14,394 nt of DNA from Deltaproteobacteria bacterium (GCA_030642325.1 DAOWNY010000017.1:1-14394), one strand, 5' to 3'; shown: positions 6,563 through 14,394, counted from the first letter of the stretch. Made by a program: numbers and translations. Notes: generated by a model from the sequence alone, not told the origin.

Positions 6563-9500
6563 ATGAAACAGATTTTTTTGAAAATTCTTAAGGTTTTTCT
6601 GATCACGACCTTAATTCTTTTGTCCGTCCTTCTGGTTTTCGGGATGGTACTGGGACTTGATTGGCCTTGGTGGGTGGGATTTTTCATCTTGTTTGGCCTT
6701 CTGGGCCTGGGATTCGGGTTTACCTTTTTTAGAAAAATATGGCGGAGACGTCGCGAACAGCGTTTTGTGCAGCAGGTCATTGCCCAGGATGATTCCTATC
6801 TTAATGACCTTGGAAATAAAGACCGGGAGCGTTCCCGGGAGCTCCAGGATCGTTGGGTGGAAGCCATGGATTCCCTGAAAAAGTCTCATATGAAAAAATT
6901 CGGTAACCCCCTTTATGTACTCCCGTGGTATCTAGTGATCGGGGAAAGCGGTTCAGGTAAAACCACCGCCATTAAGAGCGCCCGTCTTTCTTCTCCATTT
7001 GCCGAGACCATCCGCACTTCCGGGATTTCCGGGACTAAAAATTGTGATTGGTGGTTTTTTGAGCAGGCTATAATTATTGATACTGCAGGAAGGTATGCCA
7101 TTCCTGTGGACGAAGGGAGAGACAAGGAAGAATGGCAGAAATTCCTCACGCTCCTGGCCAAATACAGGAAAAAGGAACCGATCAATGGGCTGGTGGTAAA
7201 CGTTGCGGCCGATAAATTGCTTGAATCGGGGGCCGAGGTCCTGGAATCTGACGGTAAAAGCATCCGTCATCGGATAGATGAACTTATGCTGGTTTTGGGG
7301 GCTAAATTTCCGGTATATGTTCTGATAACTAAATGTGATTTGGTCCAGGGGATGACCCAGTTTTGCGATGAGCTACCCGACAAAGGTCTGGATCAGGCCA
7401 TGGGGATAACCAATCACGATCTTACCACCAACGTGTTTGCCTTCCAGGATCGGGCCATGGATTTGATGGGAAATCGTTTAAGAGATCTCCGACTCCTTCT
7501 TTTGCACAAACATAATACCCAAGGGGTTGATCCGGGCCTCCTTCTTTTTCCGGAAGAGTTCGAAAGATTGAAAGCAGGTCTTACTGCTTTCAGCAATGGG
7601 GTTTTCCTGGAAAATCCTTACCAGGAGACCCCCATGCTGAGAGGGATTTATTTCAGCAGCGGGCGGCAGGAGGGGAGTCCTTACTCCCACTTTCTCAATG
7701 CCCTGGGCCTTATTGAAGAAAAAGAGGTTTTGCCGGGAACCAGCCGGGGGTTGTTTCTCCATGACTTTTTTTCCCGAATTTTACCCAGGGACAGGAGGTT
7801 GTTTGCCCCAACCCATCGTGCCCTTGAATGGAACCGACTAACCAGAAATTTGGGGTTAACTTCATGGGTTGCTCTAATAATAGCTATATGCGGGTTGCTG
7901 AGCTTCTCTTTTGTGAAAAATTTACGAACTCTGAGATATGCCTCCCATGAGTTTTCGAAGCCCCCGGTGCTGCAGGGAGAAGTCCTTGCTGATGTAATGG
8001 TGATGAACCGTTTTCGTCAGGCGTCCCTAAGGGTGGAAGGACAAAATCGGAACTGGTGGATTCCCCGGTTTGGATTGAAAGAAAGCATTAAAGCTGAAAA
8101 TCAGCTTAAGGAGCAGTACTGCAAACAATTTAAAGATGATTTTTTGGCTCGGCTGGATCAAAAAATGGCGGCAAGGATGACAAATCTTTCTGTCTACACT
8201 CCCGACGAGGTTATTGGGAAACACGTGGTCCACCTGGTAAGACGGATCAATGTTTTGCGTAACCGTCTTGAGGGTGGAAGTTTGGAAACACTTATGGTCA
8301 AGCCCTCACCACCCTACAACCCTCTCATACCAATTGGTACCCAGGGTATATTACCCGAGATTAGAGAAAAGTTTGTCGATTTGTATATTTATTATATCTT
8401 ATGGCGACAAGATTCAAGTATTCTCAGGCAGGAAATGAACGACCTTGAGACATGGCTGAAGCACATTCTGGCAATGAAGGGGGCCAACCTCCATTGGCTG
8501 GTCACCTGGGCCAACGGGGATCCATCCCTCACGCCGGTGGAACTGGAAGATTTCTGGGGGGGAAGCGCGCCCCTTGATCAGGGGGCGGCAATACCGCCTG
8601 CCTTTACCCGGAAAGGGAAAGGGGTGATCGATTCATTTATTGAGGAGATGGAATCCGCTCTTCCTGATCCGCTTGTTATCGCCGGTGGAAAATTGGAGTT
8701 TCAACCGTGGTATCGCAGAGCGTACATTGAAGCCTGGCATGATTTCGGGATAAATTTTTCCGGAGGGGCTAAACGGCTTAAGGGCAGAGAAGAATGGCAG
8801 CAGGCGGAAGAGAGAATAGCGGCAGGACAAGGGCCTTATTTTGCGCTGTTGGACAGGATGATCGGAGAGCTGGAATTTATTCTTGGCAGGGGGAAGGATT
8901 TGCCTCCCTGGATCAGTCTTGTTTATGGGTTGAAGGCCGTCAGGGTTCAAGCAGCCGGGGGAGGTGTCTTGAGAGGGAAAGGCACCCTGGCCAAGGTCAC
9001 CGAAAGAGGGAAAAGACTGGTTGGAAAATTGGGGAAAAGCACCGACCAACCAGCAGGAAAAAAGACTTTAGAGAATCAGTTAATGGCTGCCGGGGCATTT
9101 CAGGAATATAAAAACGCCCTGGCTAAGATTACACCGGCAGTTGCCTCCCGAATAACTTCATACCGGATGGCAGCCCGGGTGTTCAGCGAAGACCTGGCTG
9201 CCGGCGAATCGCCTTTTTTTGAGGCCAAGCGTGCTTTTATTAAGCTAAAAAGTTATATGGGGGGCGGGAGATCGGAAGATGAGGTGTTTTGGAAGCTTTT
9301 ATCCGGACCTATTGATTCATTGTGGGCCTTTGTGCGGATGGAAACCGCTTGTCATCTCCAGAATTGCTGGGAAAAAGAAGTCTTGGTGGAAATTGAGGGG
9401 GTCTATGATCAAAAGAGCATAAACCAGCTACTTTTGGGTAAAGACGGTTATGTCACGAAATTCATAAAAGGTCATGCTGCGCCTTTTTTGGGTAGAAGTT

Positions 9501-10054
9501 CGCGAATGAAGGGTTACTTTGCAAAAAAATCCCTTGATGGAAGAATACCTTTCGAGAGTACATTCCTTGCTTTTTTAACCAGGGGAATCCAGGCAGCTAA
9601 GCCGGTTAAGACTAATTATCCGGTTACAATCAAGGGTCTTCCCATTGATACCAATCGAGGTGCACGCTTAAAGCCTCATGCGACCCGCCTTGAGCTTCAA
9701 TGTGCCGGGGAGACCAAAACCATGGTGAATCTCAACTATCCGATCAGTAAAAATTTTAACTGGTCGCCGGATGCCTGCAGGGATGTTATTTTTCAGATCA
9801 AGGTCGGCAACCTGATTTTGACGAAAAGGTATACCGGGTATTTAGGATTTCCCAAGTTTTTGAAGGATTTCGCCGGAGGAAAACGAATTTTTTATCCCCC
9901 TGACTTTCCCAAAGAGGAGGCAGATTTGAAACGTTTAAAAATATCGTATATCAAGGCAAATTATCAGTTCAGGGGCCATAAACCGGTCTTGAGGATTCTG
10001 GCTGCCCTCCCGGGAAGGGCACCGAGGAAGATTGTAAAATGCTGGGATCAGTAG
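6563..10054 (+). CDS. tssM: T6SS inner-membrane protein TssM (IcmF family)
   Basis: TssM is the large inner-membrane component that spans the periplasm and binds TssJ. The 1163-residue product is of normal length. Two N-terminal membrane segments (about 8-30 and 37-56) precede a cytoplasmic NTPase-like domain with an intact Walker A, GESGSGKTT (127-135), a Walker B-like IIIDTAGR (170-177) and TKCD (256-259). The conserved RGIYFSSGRQEG motif is at 360-371, and a third membrane segment at about 433-451 leads into the periplasmic region. The final 150 residues (from about PVTIKGLPID) form the beta-rich domain expected to contact TssJ. A basic, lysine-rich stretch near residues 803-835 looks like a flexible loop. 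The start codon abuts the tssL stop with no strong ribosome binding site, so translation is probably coupled. The 3' end overlaps tagF by 16 bp. Confidence 0.96.
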   Translation: MKQIFLKILKVFLITTLILLSVLLVFGMVLGLDWPWWVGFFILFGLLGLGFGFTFFRKIWRRRREQRFVQQVIAQDDSYLNDLGNKDRERSRELQDRWVEAMDSLKKSHMKKFGNPLYVLPWYLVIGESGSGKTTAIKSARLSSPFAETIRTSGISGTKNCDWWFFEQAIIIDTAGRYAIPVDEGRDKEEWQKFLTLLAKYRKKEPINGLVVNVAADKLLESGAEVLESDGKSIRHRIDELMLVLGAKFPVYVLITKCDLVQGMTQFCDELPDKGLDQAMGITNHDLTTNVFAFQDRAMDLMGNRLRDLRLLLLHKHNTQGVDPGLLLFPEEFERLKAGLTAFSNGVFLENPYQETPMLRGIYFSSGRQEGSPYSHFLNALGLIEEKEVLPGTSRGLFLHDFFSRILPRDRRLFAPTHRALEWNRLTRNLGLTSWVALIIAICGLLSFSFVKNLRTLRYASHEFSKPPVLQGEVLADVMVMNRFRQASLRVEGQNRNWWIPRFGLKESIKAENQLKEQYCKQFKDDFLARLDQKMAARMTNLSVYTPDEVIGKHVVHLVRRINVLRNRLEGGSLETLMVKPSPPYNPLIPIGTQGILPEIREKFVDLYIYYILWRQDSSILRQEMNDLETWLKHILAMKGANLHWLVTWANGDPSLTPVELEDFWGGSAPLDQGAAIPPAFTRKGKGVIDSFIEEMESALPDPLVIAGGKLEFQPWYRRAYIEAWHDFGINFSGGAKRLKGREEWQQAEERIAAGQGPYFALLDRMIGELEFILGRGKDLPPWISLVYGLKAVRVQAAGGGVLRGKGTLAKVTERGKRLVGKLGKSTDQPAGKKTLENQLMAAGAFQEYKNALAKITPAVASRITSYRMAARVFSEDLAAGESPFFEAKRAFIKLKSYMGGGRSEDEVFWKLLSGPIDSLWAFVRMETACHLQNCWEKEVLVEIEGVYDQKSINQLLLGKDGYVTKFIKGHAAPFLGRSSRMKGYFAKKSLDGRIPFESTFLAFLTRGIQAAKPVKTNYPVTIKGLPIDTNRGARLKPHATRLELQCAGETKTMVNLNYPISKNFNWSPDACRDVIFQIKVGNLILTKRYTGYLGFPKFLKDFAGGKRIFYPPDFPKEEADLKRLKISYIKANYQFRGHKPVLRILAALPGRAPRKIVKCWDQ

Positions 10055-10824
10055 AATCGGCAGAGAACTGGCATTTCGCTGCATGCGGTAAACATCCGGT
10101 TGCCAAGGATTATTTTAGACTGGGAGCAGACGGTACGTTGATTAGGGCCTTTTCTGACTGGATGGAAAAAGGTTACCGGATGTTGAGCGGGCGACGAAGC
10201 CCTTCTTCCGGGCTTTGTTCCTGGCGATTTTGGGCCAAAGGTTCGAAGAGGGATACCGTTGTTTGCGGCGTGGGAAGGGACAGCAGCGACAGCATCGGCC
10301 GAATATATCCAATGTTGATTATGGGAACCGGTCCTCTCGCCGGCTGGGCTGATAAGTGGGATCTTATACCCTTTACCTTTGAAGGGGTTTGGAGTCAAAT
10401 GGAATATATGTCCACCAAGAGATTTATGGATTTAAAGCAGTTGGAAGATGAACTTCGTTTCATCAAGCCGCCTTCGCCCCAGTGGGGGGATTTTATTACT
10501 CAACGGGGAAATCCGGAAGAGATTGTTCATGATGCATCCCGGAAAAGATCAACCTGGTATTTTCAGGAGTTGAATAAAAAGGCGGAGTACTTGGCAAAAA
10601 AGGCGGAGTTTTTTGTTCCCCTGGAAGACGGACTCCTTGATGACCAGCTTGCCCTGGCTGGTCTGTGGCACTATTTTTTAAAAAATAAGGCTAAGGCCAT
10701 CCCAAATGCGGTCTTTATGGGCGGACTTCCCAGCGAAGCCTTTATGGCGGTCTTTAAACGGCCTTTGGTGGCAGCCGATTTTGTTCGTCTCTGGTCGGAT
10801 TGGATTAAAGACACGGGAGGATAA
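10039..10824 (+). CDS. tagF: T6SS-associated regulator TagF (ImpM family)
   Basis: TagF proteins repress T6SS firing after translation; in Pseudomonas and Agrobacterium they act through Fha, either opposing or alongside the PpkA/PppA phosphorylation pathway. This 261-residue protein shows the N-terminal TagF pattern WHFAACGKHPVAKDYFRLG (residues 10-28), followed by a FSDWMEKGY segment. The family's PSVDRVGRYFPL block appears here as SSDSIGRIYPML, a divergent but recognisable version. A C-terminal portion with NAVFMGGLP and FKRPLVAADFVRLW also fits full-length TagF proteins. GAGGAAG at 10024-10030 serves as the ribosome binding site inside tssM. No PP2C phosphatase domain is fused. The assignment rests on these blocks and on position directly after tssM, where tagF often lies. 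Confidence 0.85.
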   Translation: MLGSVESAENWHFAACGKHPVAKDYFRLGADGTLIRAFSDWMEKGYRMLSGRRSPSSGLCSWRFWAKGSKRDTVVCGVGRDSSDSIGRIYPMLIMGTGPLAGWADKWDLIPFTFEGVWSQMEYMSTKRFMDLKQLEDELRFIKPPSPQWGDFITQRGNPEEIVHDASRKRSTWYFQELNKKAEYLAKKAEFFVPLEDGLLDDQLALAGLWHYFLKNKAKAIPNAVFMGGLPSEAFMAVFKRPLVAADFVRLWSDWIKDTGG

Positions 10825-10947
10825 GACATGATTATCTTTTTAAGGGGGGATTGGGGGCGAAGAGGCAAACATGTTTTTTAAAAGCATATTTTTGTTGCAA
10901 TTTTGATACGGTTATGATTTGTTAATAATATAAAAGGTTTTTTCACT
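10825..10947 (+). promoter_or_regulatory. Spacer before tagJ with possible internal promoter
   Basis: This AT-rich gap breaks an otherwise tight run of genes. TTGATA (10903-10908) and TAATAT (10926-10931) are separated by 17 nt and form a fair sigma-70 candidate, but the predicted start would fall only about 10 nt before the tagJ ATG and leave no room for a ribosome binding site. TTGTTG (10892-10897) with TATGAT (10913-10918) has a 15-nt spacer and would leave a usable leader. Two G runs (10844-10849, 10853-10857) and the palindrome AAACATGTTT (10867-10876) are also present. I see no intrinsic terminator after tagF. Confidence 0.25.
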
Positions 10948-11745
10948 ATGGATTCAAAGGAACTCATCAGGGCAGGCAGGCTTTCGGAGGCTCGAAAGCA
11001 GTTGGTGGAAGAAGTTAGGTTGTCACCTGCTGATTTGAGCAAACGAACTCTATTATTTCAAGTGTTGGCTTGTTACGGAGAATGGGATAAGGCAGAACGC
11101 CACCTTGATACGATTGTTGCTCAGGATTTCGTCAAGGAGACGGGAGTGCAGGTTTACAAAAATTTAATCCAGGCGGAAAGAGAAAGAACGGAGGTTTTCC
11201 AGATGAACCGACGCCCTTCTTTTATGCCGGAGACCCCGTCTTATCTTGATATGTATTATGAGGCCCTGGACAAGCTGAGGGAAAAAGAGATTGATGGGGC
11301 AAAGGCTCTTTTTCGTCAAGTGGACGACCGGCGGCCGCTTTTAGCGGGAACCGTGAATGGCAAGAGTTTTAACGGTTTCAGAGATACGGATACCTTCCTG
11401 TCCATTTTTTTGGAGGCTATTGTTCATGAGCGATATGTATGGATACCCTTTGAGTCAATAAGAGAACTTTCTGTTTCATCTCCCAAGACATTTTTCGATC
11501 TCCTATGGATTACCGCCGGCATAGTCACATGGGAAGGACTTACCATGAACTGCTACCTGCCGGTACTCTATCCCAGTTCCTTTCTTCACGAAGATGATCG
11601 CATAAAGCTTGGCCGAATGACTGACTGGATTACCCTTGGGGAATCATTTTTTCGAGGAATCGGCCAACATGTCTTTCAGGTGGGTGAAGAGGAGATGGCT
11701 ATTCTTGAGATCAGGGAGATTTTATTTAAACTCCCCGGTTCTTGA
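10948..11745 (+). CDS. tagJ: T6SS accessory protein TagJ (ImpE family)
   Basis: TagJ (ImpE, HsiE1 in Pseudomonas) binds the sheath protein TssB and influences its handling by the ClpV unfoldase. The 265-residue product starts with a TPR-like helical repeat region (about 1-75: G-R-L-S-E-A-R-K-Q-L, VRLSPADLSKRTLLFQVLA, YGEWDKAERHL). It continues with the ImpE core: FNGFRDTDTFLSIFLEAIVHERYVWIPFESIREL, DLLWI, CYLPVLYPSSF and LGRMTDWI near the end. These blocks identify the family well. The ATG follows TATAAAAGG with a 10-nt spacing. In other species tagJ usually lies near tssE, tssB or tssC; here it precedes tssA and tssB but no tssE is present. It is flanked by noncoding gaps of 123 and 160 bp, unlike the genes before it. 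Confidence 0.88.
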   Translation: MDSKELIRAGRLSEARKQLVEEVRLSPADLSKRTLLFQVLACYGEWDKAERHLDTIVAQDFVKETGVQVYKNLIQAERERTEVFQMNRRPSFMPETPSYLDMYYEALDKLREKEIDGAKALFRQVDDRRPLLAGTVNGKSFNGFRDTDTFLSIFLEAIVHERYVWIPFESIRELSVSSPKTFFDLLWITAGIVTWEGLTMNCYLPVLYPSSFLHEDDRIKLGRMTDWITLGESFFRGIGQHVFQVGEEEMAILEIREILFKLPGS

Positions 11746-11905
11746 TGGAATCAAGGCCGACACCTGAAGATCCGAATTCCGAAAATAGAAATAATTTCAA
11801 AGAAATAGAATGAAAAAATTTTAAGGGCAAGGGGGGTATTTAAATTCACCAGGCCCCAATTTTGCCGCAAGGTGTGAACTTCCCGTTTCTCGGGGGGGAA
11901 TAATA
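11746..11905 (+). promoter_or_regulatory. Spacer between tagJ and tssA; possible hairpin over the tssA ribosome binding site
   Basis: A 22-codon reading frame starts in the tagJ stop codon (ATGA overlap, 11745-11813), is hydrophilic and probably not functional. Near the tssA start, CCCG (11882-11885) can pair with CGGG (11891-11894), or TTCCC (11880-11884) with GGGAA (11896-11900). Either pairing would cover part of the G7 tract (11892-11898) that stands in for a Shine-Dalgarno sequence. No clear promoter or terminator is visible. Confidence 0.25.
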
Positions 11906-13258
11906 ATGAAAAGAGAGATTGATACGGCTGCCATCCTACATCCGATTTCCGATGATAAACCGGCTGGAGAGGATCTTCGCTACAGCCCTGTTTTTGAGGA
12001 GATTAAAGAAGCAAGGAGGTCGGATGATTCGCTTGACCGGGGTGAATGGGAACGTGAAATCAAAACTTCGGACTGGGATAAAGTAATCACAGTAGCGGTG
12101 GAGGCACTTACCAATAAGACCAAGGATTTGCAGATAGCTGCCTGGCTTATTGAGGCATTAACTCAAACCGAGGGGTTTGGAGGGCTTTTTATCGGCCTCA
12201 GGATTATTAACGGTTTGTTGAGCGATTACTGGGAGCATCTTTATCCCCGTATTGAGGACGGCGACCTCGATTTCAGGGCGGGTCCCATTGAATTTATCAA
12301 CGAAAAAGTCTGGACAGGGATTAAACAGGTGCCTTTCACCGATAGCAGTGTGACAACCGGCTATTCTTGGTTTAAGTGGCAGGAATCGCGTCAGGTGGGC
12401 AGTGAGGCCGGTATCCGCAACCAGTACGGTGATGTGGACGACAATAAAAAGAAGAGACGTGACGAATTGATTGTCGAAGGTAAATTGACTGCCGAGAATT
12501 TCGATGCCGCGGTCAGCATCTCGTCGAGGTCCTATTATGAGGTTTTGGGAAAAGACCTTGAGCAATGCCGGAAGGAGTTCAAAAAACTTGACAAGATTTT
12601 GGATGAAAAATTTGGGTCCGATGCTCCCCGGTTAGCTGAATTTAGAGATGCCCTGGAAGAATGTGAACGGTTCGTGGCGAAGGTAATTAAGGATAAAAAA
12701 AAGCTTGAGCCTGCCCCGGAACCCGGCTCAACCGGGAGCGAGGAGGTGTCTGTCCAGCCCGAAAAGAACGAAGGAGAGGGGGGTGATCTGCAGTCATCAA
12801 AGCCCCAGCCCGATATTCACTCAACGGCCACTCCCCCCGTATTGCCGGCTACCCGGTTTATTGATTCAGGATCTCAGGAGCGGATTATCTGGGATAAATC
12901 CCTTGCTATACTGGAGAGTTCCGGGATAAAAAAAGCCCTTAACCACCTTCTGGGCGCCTCTTGTAACGCACCCTCTTTACGGGAAAGAAATCGTTGTCGA
13001 CTCCTGATGGCCAAACTGTGCCTTAAGGCCGAGAGACCCGATTTGGCCAGACCCATCGTGGAGGAATTGAATGCATTAATAGAAGAGCTGCACTTGGAGA
13101 GATGGGAATCCCCCCTCTGGATTGCGGAAGTACTCGACGCTCTCTATCAATGCCTGACGGCGGGAAAACCCTCCAATGACGATTTGGGCAGGGCAAAGGT
13201 GCTCTTCCAAAGATTATGCACCACAGATGTTACCAAGGCGATGACTTACAAGGTTTAA
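11906..13258 (+). CDS. tssA: T6SS protein TssA (ImpA family, VasJ-type C-terminus)
   Basis: TssA proteins help prime or cap tail-tube and sheath assembly at the baseplate or at the distal sheath end. The 450-residue product opens with the ImpA N-terminal domain: HPISDDKPAGEDLRYSPVFEEI (12-33), SDWDKVITVAVEALTNKTKDLQIAAWLIEALTQTEGF (55-91) and NGLLSDYWEHLYPRIEDGD (102-120). A helical middle region and a proline- and glutamate-rich linker at about 268-315 follow. The C-terminal domain (about 320-445) has LARPIVEELNALIEELHLERWE and VLDALYQCL, resembling the VasJ (VC_A0119) type rather than the short C-terminus of Pseudomonas TssA1. The start is ATG 11906, preceded by seven G and AATAATA. Downstream, tssB begins after 28 bp. 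Confidence 0.92.
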   Translation: MKREIDTAAILHPISDDKPAGEDLRYSPVFEEIKEARRSDDSLDRGEWEREIKTSDWDKVITVAVEALTNKTKDLQIAAWLIEALTQTEGFGGLFIGLRIINGLLSDYWEHLYPRIEDGDLDFRAGPIEFINEKVWTGIKQVPFTDSSVTTGYSWFKWQESRQVGSEAGIRNQYGDVDDNKKKRRDELIVEGKLTAENFDAAVSISSRSYYEVLGKDLEQCRKEFKKLDKILDEKFGSDAPRLAEFRDALEECERFVAKVIKDKKKLEPAPEPGSTGSEEVSVQPEKNEGEGGDLQSSKPQPDIHSTATPPVLPATRFIDSGSQERIIWDKSLAILESSGIKKALNHLLGASCNAPSLRERNRCRLLMAKLCLKAERPDLARPIVEELNALIEELHLERWESPLWIAEVLDALYQCLTAGKPSNDDLGRAKVLFQRLCTTDVTKAMTYKV

Positions 13259-13273
13259 ATTTCCAATGGAAAG

Positions 13274-13278
13274 GAGGT
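13274..13278 (+). promoter_or_regulatory. Strong Shine-Dalgarno sequence of tssB
   Basis: The run AAAGGAGG just ahead of tssB is a near-perfect anti-16S match about 8-9 nt before the ATG at 13287. It differs from the poly-G starts of tssJ, tssK and tssA and fits the high protein output needed for sheath subunits. Confidence 0.6.
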
Positions 13279-13286
13279 TTTAGAAT

Positions 13287-13808
13287 ATGGCAAAAGAAAG
13301 TTTGCAGCACAAGCTTGACAGGGTAAGGTCTCCCAGGGTCCAAATAACCTATGACGTGGAAATCGGTGACGCCATTGAGATGAAAGAGATTCCTTTTGTT
13401 GTGGGGGTGCTGGGCGATTTATCCGGAAAGCCGGATGAACCGCTTCCCAAACTAAAGGATAGAAAATTTATTGAGATTGATCGGGATAATTTCAACAATG
13501 TTCTGGAAGGTATAAAGCCGAGAGTGGCTTTTAAGGTGGACAATAAGCTTGCGGATGATGACACCAAAATGGCGGTGGAACTCCGTTTCAAGTCCATCGA
13601 TGACTTTCATCCGGAACAGGTGGCTAATCAGATAACTCCCGTGCGTAAACTGGTAGAGGTTAGACGTAGACTTTCCGATTTGCTCAATAAATTAGATGGA
13701 AACGATAAACTTGATGAACTGCTTCAGGAGGTCGTTTCCAGCACAGAATCTATTGAAAAACTTGGGAAGGAGGTCGGGATAGAAAAAACGGAAGAAAAAA
13801 ATGAATAA
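13287..13808 (+). CDS. tssB: T6SS contractile sheath small subunit TssB (VipA)
   Basis: TssB pairs with TssC to build the contractile sheath that propels the Hcp tube. The 173-residue product starts MAKESLQHKLDRVRSPRVQITYDVEIGDA and continues EIPFVVGVLGDLSG; both blocks are diagnostic of the family. LKDRKFIEIDRDNFNNVLEGIKPRV and FKSIDDFHPEQVANQI also match closely. The C-terminal helix ends in a glutamate/lysine-rich tail (about 150-173). The length is normal. A tagJ gene upstream suggests that this TssB may be of the type that TagJ binds near its N-terminal helix; that is inference. It is separated from tssC by 14 bp. Confidence 0.97.
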   Translation: MAKESLQHKLDRVRSPRVQITYDVEIGDAIEMKEIPFVVGVLGDLSGKPDEPLPKLKDRKFIEIDRDNFNNVLEGIKPRVAFKVDNKLADDDTKMAVELRFKSIDDFHPEQVANQITPVRKLVEVRRRLSDLLNKLDGNDKLDELLQEVVSSTESIEKLGKEVGIEKTEEKNE

Positions 13809-13822
13809 TGGAGGAGGAATAG

Positions 13823-14394
13823 ATGGCTGAAAATGAGCTGGAGGAACAACCACAATCTGCTGGGAGTGAAGAAGTTCAAGAAGAAAAGAGTGTCTTGGAC
13901 CGAATCATCGAGGATGGCCGCATAGCCCGCGAGGAAACTCAAAAAGAGTGGGCCAAGGATCTGGTCAGCGAGTTTGTTGGGCAGATCATGGAGGGGGAGA
14001 TGGTGGTTTCTAAAGACACTGAAGCCATGATCAACTCTAGGATCAGTCAGATTGATGAGCTTATTTCCAAGCAATTGAATGAAGTTATGCATAATCCTGA
14101 TTTTCAACACCTGGAGGCATCCTGGAGGGGATTGCACTACCTGGTGCATCAAAGTGAAACAGGGGAAAGGTTAAAAATCAGGGTGCTGAATGTTTCCAAA
14201 AAAGACCTCCTCAAAGATATGGAAAAGGCCAGCGAATTCGATCAATCGGCCCTCTTCAAAATGATTTATGAAGAGGAATACGGTATGTTCGGAGGGTCTT
14301 CTTACGGCGCCTTGATAGGAGATTACGAGTTCAGCAACCACCCCCAGGATTTGTCTCTTCTTGAAAAGGTGTCCCAGGTAGCAGCTGCGGCCCA
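13823..14394 (+). CDS. tssC: T6SS contractile sheath large subunit TssC (VipB), 5' part
   Basis: The reading frame from ATG 13823 stays open to the right edge, giving 190 residues of a protein normally about 490-500 long. The ribosome binding site GGAGGAGG lies 5-12 nt upstream. The N-terminal extension is acidic and glutamate-rich (MAENELEEQPQSAGSEEVQ). The family core then appears: LNEVMHNPDFQHLEASWRGLHYLV (about 85-108), LKIRVLNVSKKDLLKDMEKA and LFKMIYEEEYGMFGGSSYGALIGDYEFSNHPQDLSLLEKVS (about 145-185). These match TssC/VipB very well. TssC supplies most of the sheath and carries the site that ClpV recognises after contraction in the TssB/TssC complex. The gene is cut by the window, not broken. 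Confidence 0.97.
   Translation, partial: MAENELEEQPQSAGSEEVQEEKSVLDRIIEDGRIAREETQKEWAKDLVSEFVGQIMEGEMVVSKDTEAMINSRISQIDELISKQLNEVMHNPDFQHLEASWRGLHYLVHQSETGERLKIRVLNVSKKDLLKDMEKASEFDQSALFKMIYEEEYGMFGGSSYGALIGDYEFSNHPQDLSLLEKVSQVAAAA

Noticed and set aside
8633..9049. A 138-codon open frame on the - strand within tssM
   Set aside because: It is antisense to well-conserved tssM sequence, has no recognisable protein features and is best explained as a shadow of that gene.
10844..10867. A G-quadruplex in the tagF-tagJ spacer
   Set aside because: Only two long G runs and a GG pair are present, so a stable three-layer quadruplex is not supported.
11745..11813. A 22-codon gene overlapping the tagJ stop
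   Set aside because: It is hydrophilic, has no family match that I can see and ends in low-complexity sequence; ATGA overlaps of this sort arise by chance.
12158..12565. A 135-codon open frame on the - strand within tssA
   Set aside because: It is antisense to the conserved ImpA region, and no family or start signal supports it.
13724..14152. A 142-codon open frame on the - strand across the tssB-tssC junction
   Set aside because: Both + strand genes are certain here, and the antisense product has no recognisable features.

Overview
The window holds the front part of a type VI secretion system (T6SS) gene cluster, all on the + strand, preceded by about 1 kb without genes. The genes are, in order: a cysteine-rich protein of unknown family with a threonine-motif tail, a short protein resembling the C-terminal domain of T6SS FHA proteins, tssJ, tssK, tssL, tssM, tagF, tagJ (impE), tssA, tssB, and the first 190 codons of tssC, which runs off the right edge. 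The moderate GC content, the divergence of the proteins from the well-known gamma- and betaproteobacterial versions and the gene order suggest a Gram-negative bacterium of the former Deltaproteobacteria (Desulfobacterota type). This is an impression, not a demonstrated assignment.

Layout. Positions 1-1059 carry no convincing gene. They contain a degenerate repeat element bounded by 18-bp inverted repeats (358-623) and a possible sigma-70 promoter (TTGACA at 809) ahead of a leader of roughly 200 nt. From 1060 to 10824, seven genes are packed with gaps of 0-16 nt or short overlaps, which looks like one transcription unit. It covers an unusual two-gene module (1060-3936), the envelope-spanning complex and baseplate adaptor (TssJ lipoprotein, TssK, TssL, TssM) and the post-translational regulator TagF. 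The packing then loosens: tagJ is flanked by gaps of 123 and 160 bp. After that come tssA and the sheath genes tssB and tssC with strong Shine-Dalgarno sequences.

How the genes fit together. TssJ, TssL and TssM build the trans-envelope channel. TssK joins the baseplate to it. TssA caps or primes tail polymerisation. TssB and TssC form the contractile sheath, and TagJ is a sheath/ClpV-associated accessory. TagF and the FHA-C-like protein point to the threonine-phosphorylation control branch (PpkA-Fha-PppA-TagF). However, no kinase, phosphatase or FHA domain is encoded here. The first gene instead encodes a tail with five T-V-[IV]-x sites, four of them with I or L at T+3, a spacing that FHA domains can read when the threonine is phosphorylated. 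The pairing of this protein with an FHA-less TagH-like protein is the most novel part of the window. Core genes tssD (hcp), tssE, tssF, tssG, tssH (clpV) and tssI (vgrG) are not seen and may lie beyond the right edge or elsewhere.
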